Position numbers and translations under genes: made by a program. Below the pieces are notes generated by a model. The model ran no database searches. It saw only the letters and a list, made by a program, of their open reading frames with translations, and had not been told where the DNA came from. From NCBI GenBank assembly GCA_036172665.1, contig CM069877.1, forward strand, positions 11,056,501-11,120,500: a stretch of DNA of 64,000 nucleotides, given 5' to 3'. Below are positions 56,208 to 64,000 of this stretch, one piece after another. The number at the start of each line of letters is the position of its first letter. Position 1 is the first letter of the stretch. Source of the stretch: Prosopocoilus inquinatus. Taxonomy: Eukaryota > Arthropoda > Insecta > Coleoptera > Lucanidae.

Positions 56208-57300
56208 TAATCTGTCGGATAATAACAGCCAGATGTGTAGGCTGATCCATCCCTGTCTGTGTACTAAGCATTGTATTAGCAATATCTTTAAACTAGTAAA
56301 ATGCGAAGCGAGGTTTAAGCTGCTGTTTTTTTTTTGTAACAGTAACAGGTTGCTACTGGAGTTTCGCCCATCATTAGTTATTTCGACGGAGAGATTAAAT
56401 TGCGTTCACTCTCGACCGACCTTTAAGGCTATTGGGCTTTCTTTACGTCATCAGTTCCTATTGATGTCACGATGTTTCTAATTCGTGCAAACCCTTCCTT
56501 CGAACATTGGAGGCACGGCTGGTTTTGTTTTATTAACTTGTAACGTACCGGAGCACACTGGTCGTTTAGCGAAATCCCCAGGGCCTGTTGGTTTTGGTAG
56601 GGGCGTTGCCCCGCATTTCACGTCGTGGCCGTCCTGGAGGTCGGTTCACATTTTTGGTTGGGTTGAGGATATCCAGATTCTTCAGTTTCATCGGTTTTTA
56701 CGTGGCCCTGGAGGATTGAGAGCTCGTTAGGACTTGTGTCAGCCTCGTCTTTGGAGTTCACTATAGGTATATTCATGACTGTATCTCTTTCTTTTTGTAT
56801 AAGTTATTGACAACCGGCTCACTTTTCGGTGACGGCCCTTTTATGTTGGCTTGATATTCGTTTATTTACGTACGACTTACGACTTGCTGTTTATATTGGT
56901 TGAAGTACGACGCTTTTTCGACGTACTGTATTTCTACACGTCTTGTGATCGATCAGAAGAAATGATAACTTTAATGGGGTGCGCCCCTGTTCAGAATAGT
57001 TTCTTCTGTACAATTTTAAAGTCGAGTGTTTTTCGATTTCGCTACTTTCATTCCATTCCGATCAAAGGAAAGATTTCCTGTTGATATCAAGATCTACTTC
57101 ACATACAATATCGAATTTTTTTGGACTAAACGCGAGGGTATTTTCGCATGCAAAGGTGCGTCACGTATGTCGGCATACCCTTTGATGGGTATACTACTAC
57201 GTTCCTGGTATTACTCAATAATAGTAAACAACAATTTAGTTGTTTGGTACACTAGCGGTGATCAATATCACCATCTAGACTGAATAGTTTTTTCGCTATC
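56208..57300. other. Unassigned stretch
   Basis: Plus-strand frames at 56,188-56,481, 56,485-56,730 and 57,026-57,283 show no domain. A GC-richer part lies at 56,560-56,730. Nothing identified. Confidence 0.3.
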
Positions 57301-57303
57301 ACC

Positions 57304-57890
57304 TTAAGTACATTTAGATAAAACTTTTACTTTAGGTAACGGACGAATTAACGCATGTTTCCAATCATCAGGGATTACGCTATCAATGATACACGAGTTA
57401 ATAATGTGTGTGATATAGGGGAGTATTAGAGGGCAACACATATTAATCATAGTTATATTAATACCATCTGCACCAGTCACTCCAGACTTCATGGAAACTA
57501 AATATTTGTAAACAGTATCAACATCAACAGTACAAAAAGTGAGACTTTTATTACAATGTTTTTGAGTTAAGTAGAAATTCATTAGTTCTTGAGATGGCTT
57601 GGCAGAGGAAGGTTGTTAACAAAAAAAATCATTAATTTTATTTACATCCGCAAGATGGTCGGGAACTGTTCCAAAGGGTTTCTTATTCACGCCTATATAA
57701 TTTAGATTCTTCCACAAGACTTTTGGATTTCTATTACGAGAAACATAATCGAAATAAGCTTTCTTTTCCAGCCGGATAGTTTTTGTAGTTAAATTTTTTG
57801 GTGTTTTATAATATTCCCAATGCACATTTTTCTTTGAACTGCGATATTTAGCTTTGGCTTTATCCCGTATTCGCATCAAGAATTTAAATT
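57304..57890 (-). pseudogene. LINE fragment: linker and RT N-terminus
   Basis: Minus strand. IRDKAKAKYRSSKKNVHWEYYK, then KKAYFDYVSRNRNPKVLWKN (the helical linker between endonuclease and RT), a stop and frame step near 57,615, then SMKSGVTGADGINITM, INSCIIDSVIPDDWKHALI and RPLPKVK (RT fingers). It stops at 57,304 before the catalytic boxes. Confidence 0.75.
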
Positions 57891-58625
57891 ATAGATAAAT
57901 AGTTGAAAGATCAAAATAATCAAAATAATGTAGTTTAGATATCATGAGCGAATGATCAAGCCTATCAAAGGCCTTTGCATTATCGGTATAAATAACATCA
58001 ACTCGCATATTGTTATCAATGCTGTGAGATATAAAATGATGTAAGATTTGAAACCGTTGAACGTTTACTCACAAATCCATGTTGATCAAATGAGAGAATG
58101 CTGTGAGTTTGATTACATATAGAATGAGAAATAATATATTCAAGAATTTTACTGAAATTAGAAATGATTGTAATGGGTCTATAGTTTTTTTATATTTGAT
58201 CGATCGTTATTTTTGAATACTGGAGTAATTTTTGAAATTTTCCATTGAGTAGGAAAGACAGATGAGCTTAGACATAAATTGAAAACTTTTACCAACGAAC
58301 GAGCAAAAATTCTGGCGCGATCTTTTATAAAGAAGCTTGGAATGCCATCTGGACCTGATGTTAGTTTATTTTGTAATTTACTGATAGCCATTAGTACATC
58401 CTTTTCGTTGATCAACGGTAAAGAGATAGTGGGAAAAAGTGAATGGGACATTGAATTATCATGAGCGGTAGACGAAGAGGTAAAAAAACTTTGAAAGTAA
58501 GCAGCAAAAGAATTAACAATATCTTGGGGATTGTCTACTTGTTTATCATTCTAGAAGATGTGGATTTTGAATGAATGAAAGCCCAAAACGATTTAACCTT
58601 CAATCTTCTATCATATGTGTTCGAA
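57891..58625 (-). pseudogene. LINE fragment: RT fingers and palm A box
   Basis: Minus strand. KSFWAFIHSKSTSSRM near 58,600, then VNSFAAYFQSFFTSS, LTSGPDGIPSFFIKD, WKISKITPVFKNND, a frame change, SFDQHGFVSKRST, and VIYTDNAKAFDRLDH near 57,980 (the palm A box). It ends near 57,895, where the linker of another LINE fragment begins, so two LINE pieces are joined here on the same strand. Confidence 0.75.
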
Positions 58626-59216
58626 TGACAGCTTTTTCACTTTCACCTTTTCGTATTTAAATCTATTTATTAATAGGCGCCAGTAAACATTTTGCAACCC
58701 GGCAGCTTGACGTCTAGTTACGCCATTGCTACGCATACACGAGGGCGTTATTTGGATCAGCTGTTAGCTTGATGTGAATCCAACTAGAGATTTAGTTAAC
58801 GGCTAAACTTTAAAATTCGGCTCGACCTATTTGTACGGGTTTGTTTGCAAAAATCTGCTTACTTAACTCGGCCGCAAATTAGCACTTGAGTTTGCAAGAG
58901 GCTTGCGAATAAGCGCTCCAGTTTCACAATTCGCTTGTTGTTTTTCGCTGAGTTCTAGGTTTCGTAACTGGAATGCGATTAGTTTAACTTGAAGGCTTCC
59001 GCGGCCCCCGTGAATTCAATCATGGAATGCGATTAAGGCACTGATTATACACAATACATAAGTGTATTAACTATTTCCCTAAATTTTAAATGGTTTTATG
59101 GAAAATCTAATCGAGGGAATATCAATTACTTTAAATGTTGCCGCCAAAAGTTGGAGGAAGCTCGCGATCGCGGTACTTTGGTAATTTAGGGGCTTTGCGT
59201 AGAATTAGCGACCCTT
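58626..59216. other. Unassigned stretch
   Basis: No gene or clear repeat recognised. Confidence 0.3.
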
Positions 59217-59350
59217 TAATTAGAGTCTGGACAATAGCGTCATGTTATGTCACAATAATTAGCTATGATTGGGAAGGAAGGAAAGTAGGCGTTACCTTCT
59301 CGCCTGTTACGTTTGAAAGTTGTCAAGTTTCGATTTGTGATATAACATGG
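59217..59350 (+). repeat. Dispersed repeat, copy 2 (partner 27,135-27,260)
   Basis: Carries agctatgattgggaaggaag and aaagtaggcgttaccttctc like the first copy, plus a cgtttgaaa insertion before ttgtcaa.tttcgatttgt. Confidence 0.75.
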
Positions 59351-60700
59351 CGGCGCCAATCAAAATTTAGTTACGAATTGTGTGGACTCTCTATGTAGAG
59401 TAAACATGCAGAGACACCTGGCGTAGAGAAAAGAATTAAATGAGGCAAGAATTGATTTTTTAACAATGTCCTTAACGATCTGTCGCGCGCTCGTTGACGT
59501 TCAATGAATAACTTTATCGGAAGCAGAGGGGAAGAAGAAGAACGGGGACTATTCACTAAAGCGCATCACAGACTAAGACGGCTATACATATGTATAAATC
59601 GCAACATTACCGCCAGAGAAATAACTAAACGAAAAAAAATAACTCGCTAAATAAATTACTGATCGTAAGCGAAATCAAACTGAACAATATTTTTCATTTA
59701 ATAACGAAGTAAGAATAAAGAGAGAAAAAAAATATGTACGCCAATGCTTTTGTTCGAGATGCAGGCGGCCATTCGACGTCCTCGATTAAAATCTCCAGTA
59801 ACAAATGCCGCTCATCAAGATCCAATCATAGCGTGCGCAAACGACGTATTCGGACGTATTTTCCGCAAGCGAAAGATTAATAGGTAATTGCGGGGGCACG
59901 GGATCGAAAGCTCGCAGCGATCGTAATATCGCCCCCTTCCACCTTCTACCCCCGTCCCGATCACCCACCGGCTCGAGGCAAAAACTCATTCTCTTATTAA
60001 CAAGCGGCGGCGTTTCCGCTTTTCTTCTTCGATCATTGGGAAGCTTGACCACAAAAAAAAAGAAATGCTGCAACTCGACAATCCATGTTAAGCGAGTTAT
60101 GTTGCCATGTTCCGATTACGAAATTACAATTGATACGGTTGCGAAATCCTATCCTATTAACATTTTATCCAATAATAAAGCAATTAATCTAGCTTTTTAG
60201 GGTGTTAAGCATTCTAAGTTCATTGTTGCCAATTCTTCCAAACCAAACGTCTTGTAGATTTCCGTATAATAAGTTTCTCGCTTCCCTCCATCAACCGGTT
60301 TGGAGAAGTTGCTCAAATGCAAGAGGGTTAGTGAATCCATTTCTCTCTGTCAAACAGGATGCGGAGGGTATCGAAATGAACAAAAATGCGTCATCAAATG
60401 ACCTTGACGAGGACATCCCGTTGGAAAATTAAAAAAAAACACAGGAAGAATAAAGGCAGTGCTGCCTACGAAACATGCCTTTAGAATTTTATTTAAAATT
60501 ACAAATCACCTGTAAAAGTCTCCTTGGACTTGATTCTGTATTGTAACAGAAAGAGGAGTGATGACGACCCAAACAAGTCTACGTATAACCTCGCCATCAA
60601 CAACATGAAGTAGTTATATAACATCAGCTGCAGCATGTTATGACTAACATTAATGATAAGAATGTCAAAATCAACGTGACTCTTCTGTGTACATACATAT
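59351..60700. other. Unassigned stretch
   Basis: Short frames on both strands (for example 59,786-60,073 minus and 60,202-60,432 plus) have no recognisable domain. No repeat was matched elsewhere in the window. Confidence 0.3.
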
Positions 60701-60719
60701 ATGAATCATATAAATCAAT

Positions 60720-61530
60720 GAAAAACTTAAGCGATAGATAGATGAAGCGACGTATAAATCCATTAATCTATCGATAAAACGATGAGTCAGTTAGGCGGTA
60801 GGTGCATCAAGCGACTGATAGGTAATGCGGTAGATAAATAAAGCGATGTATCAAGCGACGGATCAATGAAACGATGGATCGATATATCGACGAATGGAGC
60901 CATAAATCAATGGATAAATTAAGTGATGGATCGATGAAGCGACGTATAAATCCATCAAACTATCGATGAAGCGAAGTATAAATCCATCAAACTATCGATG
61001 AAGCGAAGTAGAAATCCATCAAACTATCGATGAAACGAGGAGTCAATTAGGCGGTAGAAGGATCAAGCGACTGACAGGTGATACGATGGATAGATATAGC
61101 GATGTATCAAGCAACTGTTGGATGAAGCGATGGATCAATGAAACAATGGATCGATAAATCGATGAATGGGACCATAAATTAATGGATAAATTAAGTGACG
61201 GATCGATGAAGCGACGTATAAATCCAATAAACAAACTATCGATGAAGCGATGAGAAAATTAGGCGATAGATACATCAAGCGACTGATAAGTGATGCGATG
61301 GATAGATAAACCGATGTATCAAGCGACTGAAGGATGATGCGATGGATAAATAAAGCGATGGGTCGATGAAGGGTTGGATTGAAGAAGTGTTCGATCGATG
61401 ATACGATGTAACGATGTATTAATTAACTGATGATGCGATGGATCAATAGATTGTTGTTGAAGCGGTGCGGAGGGCCAATAAATTGATTGATGGAAACGAT
61501 GGTTTGATGAAGCGACGGATCGATAGATAG
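60720..61530. repeat. Degenerate minisatellite (GATGGATCGATGAA type) with higher-order units
   Basis: Short monomers such as gatggatcgatgaagcga are organised into longer blocks that recur. ttaggcggtag...catcaagcgactgataggt is at about 60,790, 61,042 and 61,258 (intervals about 252 and 216). gaagcgacgtataaatcca recurs up to five times. No coding sequence. Confidence 0.85.
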
Positions 61531-61729
61531 TTAAATATTTTCTTACTCACGGCACTCTACGAAAATAAACAGAATCGACCAATTAAGGTGATGGCCGTCA
61601 GTCTTCATCATTTATGCAATCCGGATGGATGAAAAAACGAAGGATATGAGAAGAGGAGGACATAAGCTACTCGAAGCTACTAGAAAGTTGAGGTATAAAA
61701 CAAAACAACCTCAGAACACGTTCGCGTTG

Positions 61730-62560
61730 ATTCCAAAATCTGTGTGTTGCTGAGATGGACATCCAGTTAACTATCGGGGATATATAGATCACAAATTGAG
61801 AAAGTTTTCTAATTCAATTTGAGGAACTAATTGAGCTGTCAGTTCCACTAAGAACAGAAGATCGATTAGATGAAGAAGTTAATCGATTGTTCGTCAAAAC
61901 ATTCAACAAGCAGCACGGAACAACGCACCCCAGCTAGCACGTAGAACAAAAGGAGATAACTATCCTAAAAAGAATAGGAACATAATTTCAGAAAAGAGAA
62001 AGCTCGGACGGAAATGGCAACAGACAAGAACACCAAGAGACAAAACAACTCTGAACAACTTTGAAATTCAACGTATCAAAAACGAGTCAATCGGAGACCT
62101 AAGTGAACTAACAAGTGATAAAAGTGATAAAACAAAACAGATTATTCACAATGGAAGGTCACTAAGAGTCGGCTGCATAATCCCCCAGTTCGAGAGTTGA
62201 ATGGAAATTGGGTCCGAAATAATTGTCATAGGTTTGCAGAACATCTTGAGAGCATTTTCTAACCAAATGACGGGGAAGCTCTTAAAGACTGGACGGAACC
62301 AGAGCAAGAAGATGTCTCGTCTCCATCAGAACTACTTAAACAAAAGAAGTCTCAGCTGAAATTAAAACAAACATCCACCCCTCGAAAAAAAACTCTTGGT
62401 TTCGAGCTAGTCACTGCCGAATAATTGAAGCAATTCCCAAGAAAAGCTATCATAAAACTTACCAATCTTATTATTCCTAAGAAGTGGAAAGTCGCAGAAG
62501 TCTTCATGATTCCTAAACCAAGGGAAACACTCCAGAAAAGCTAGAACCCACGGTAGAAGA
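61730..62560 (+). pseudogene. Jockey-like LINE fragment, copy 1
   Basis: Broken plus-strand frames read the linker before a Jockey-type RT: SVPLRTEDRLDEEVNRLF, SEKRKLGRKWQQTRTPRDK and NESIGDLSELTSDKSDK. They continue with FAEHLESIF.PNDGE, a degraded SAEI region, and PKKWKVAEVFMIPKP (RT box 1-2). Several stops and frame changes. It is cut near 62,560. Confidence 0.75.
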
Positions 62561-62584
62561 AAAGAATCTAATTTCTTAATCTAA

Positions 62585-62815
62585 TTAAAAGCAGAAAAAA
62601 TCAAAACAATGCAAATTACTGCCCAGCGTACGTGATTCATTAGGCTGACATTCACACAAAACTTTCGTACGCTCTTGGTTCGTAACATACTTGGCACTTA
62701 GAATTGCTGGCGCTAAGAAGAAAAATTTTGCACTCCAAGTACGCGAACCAAAACCTGCGTCCAGGAGTAACTGAGGTTTTAATAAATTACATTCGGCCGA
62801 ATAAGCTATCTCCAA
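62585..62815. repeat. Direct duplication block, copy 1
   Basis: Nearly identical to 63,118-63,340: aatcaaaacaatgcaaat, then gctgacattcacacaaaact, gcactccaagtacgcgaa and aaacctgcgtccaggagtaa. About 90 percent or better identity by eye. Confidence 0.85.
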
Positions 62816-63117
62816 GATGCTTTGCGTACGACGGCCTATTCATCAATCATGCGAATATGCGCATAACAAGGTCATATCGAATACCTATTACAACAGTCGT
62901 AAGTTACATCACATAACATTTACTTTTTGTTAAAACAGTGACATAGTTTCTCAAACATAGACTATTTTTAAATGAACGTATGTATTAAGACAGCGTTTTA
63001 CGAATCTGTAACTGCTTTACGTGCGAGATTTCTAATCGAATTAAAGTGAAGTGAATAGAATAAAAAATTCAGTTTACGAAGACTCCATTAACACAGTTGA
63101 AAAATTTGGGTTTTTGC

Positions 63118-63340
63118 TGGAGCAAAAAAAAAATCAAAACAATGCAAATCACTTCCCAGCGTACGTGATCCATTAGGCTGACATTCACACAAAACTTTCG
63201 AACGCTCTTGGTTCGTAACATACTTGGCACTCAGAATTGCTGGCGCAAAGAAGAAAAATTTTGCACTCCAAGTACGCGAATCAAAACCTGCGTCCAGGAG
63301 TAACACAAGTTTTAACAAATTAAATAATAAATTAAATTTG
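63118..63340. repeat. Direct duplication block, copy 2
   Basis: Same sequence as 62,585-62,815, with few substitutions and a small insertion near the end (ttaaataataaattaaattt). Copies are about 533 bp apart. 62,816-63,117 and 63,341-63,469 hold nothing recognised. Confidence 0.85.
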
Positions 63341-63469
63341 GCTGAATAAGATCCAGGCGACGAAGTACTCAGAAGTAACTTAAGAGTTACTCTACTCTAA
63401 CGCTAACCTGGAAAGCACCTAATGATACAGTTTCTAAAACGTAAACAGTTACTCAAACCCAAAAGGCTC

Positions 63470-64000
63470 ATCGTTTTGTAGAATATCTTGAGAGCATTTT
63501 CCAACCAAATGACGGGGAAGCTCCTCGAGACTGGACGGAACCAGAGCAAGAAGGTGTCTCCATCAGAACTAGTTGACAAAAGAAGTCTCAGCTGAAATTA
63601 GAACAAACATCCACCCCTCGAAAAAAAACTCTTGGTTTCGAGCTAGTCACTGCCGAATAATCGAAGCAACTCCCAAGAAAAGCTATCATAAAACTTACCG
63701 ATCTTATTAACGTGAGGCGTATTGCTAAAAAGTGGAAAGTCGCAGAAGTCTTCATGATTCCTAAACCCAGGGAAACCGCCTCATGACACAGCATCATGTA
63801 GACCTAATCGTTACTGCTAGTCATTTCGAAATTGTCTGGAAAAACACTCCTGAAAAGCTAGAATCCACAGTAGAAGAAAGGAATCTAATTTCTCTTGTAG
63901 TTCCAGTTTGGATTCAGATAAAGTCCATCGGATCACAAATATAATAAAAAAATCTCTAGAAGAAAGAAAAGTCTGCTCCGCTGTCTTCCAGGCTTTCGAA
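63470..64000 (+). pseudogene. Jockey-like LINE fragment, copy 2, runs off the edge
   Basis: Matches copy 1 from about 62,240 (cttgagagcattttc.aacca, then gacggggaagctc) to KKWKVAEVFMIPKPRE, then continues further: NTPEKLES.VEERNLI, then at about 63,900 a QFGF-type box, HRITNII, and EERKVCSAVFQAF at the window end. This is the stretch leading to the RT palm A box. Several stops. More of it should lie to the right. Confidence 0.75.

Noticed and set aside
56485..56730. 81-codon frame in a GC-richer stretch
   Set aside because: No domain, no splice support and no repeat partner.

Overview
The window looks like insect nuclear DNA, rich in transposons and satellite-like repeats and poor in genes. 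Three things support this: spliced gene structure with a TATA-type core promoter, retroelement families typical of arthropods (Gypsy LTR elements, Jockey/CR1-like LINEs, a Penelope-like element, a Polinton-type ATPase relic, mariner-like and PIF/Harbinger-like MITEs), and long AT-rich non-coding tracts. The order cannot be settled from this sequence. A beetle is a guess prompted only by the Gly/Trp-rich secreted peptide and the repeat style.

Two host genes can be supported. At 46,785-46,885 (+) there is one internal exon of a STAR/KH RNA-binding protein of the KHDRBS/Sam68 (qkr58E) type. It ends exactly where the KH domain should continue in the next exon. About 350 bases downstream, on the opposite strand, is a two-exon gene (47,234-50,830) for a 65-residue secreted peptide: a signal peptide followed by 48 residues, half Gly and one fifth Trp. 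Its first coding exon holds three codons behind a clear TATA box. Its 3.4-kb intron is filled by a tandem array of the palindrome TGACATCTGTCA plus a mariner-like MITE. It is probably nested in the KH gene's intron.

Layout. 1-725: three tandem fragments of a Polinton-type packaging ATPase. 1.2-2.6 kb: a tandem duplication. 3.4-6.5 kb: unassigned sequence. 6.57-7.07 kb: the 3' end of a Penelope-like element with a hammerhead-like fold. 7.9-14.5 kb: one Gypsy element carrying a second, better preserved Gypsy element, both on the minus strand, with a deletion at one junction. 14.6-22.2 kb: MITEs, diverged duplications and a Penelope-tail inverted repeat. 22.3-24.3 kb: a LINE. 24.4 kb: a tRNA-like sequence. 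24.8-32.4 kb: duplicated blocks, a four-unit satellite, and inverted arms with a tRNA-Leu 3' half around a mariner-like element. 32.8-39.0 kb: a ~300-bp repeat family (core CGAAGGACCAATCGG) arranged as a head-to-head inverted array centred near 36.98 kb. 40.7-44.0 kb: a mosaic of that family with a second one built around GAGAGTACTCTC. 44.1-45.5 kb: four tandem tRNA-derived units. 45.5-51 kb: the host genes. 51.7-58.6 kb: a duplication and several nested minus-strand LINE fragments. 60.7-61.5 kb: a GATGGATCGATGAA-type minisatellite. 61.8-64.0 kb: Jockey-like LINE pieces around a duplicated ~220-bp block, running off the right edge.

No bacterial features, CRISPR arrays, rRNA genes or convincing operons were seen. 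All alignments were made by eye, so the edges of repeats and pseudogenes are approximate unless a terminal motif fixes them.
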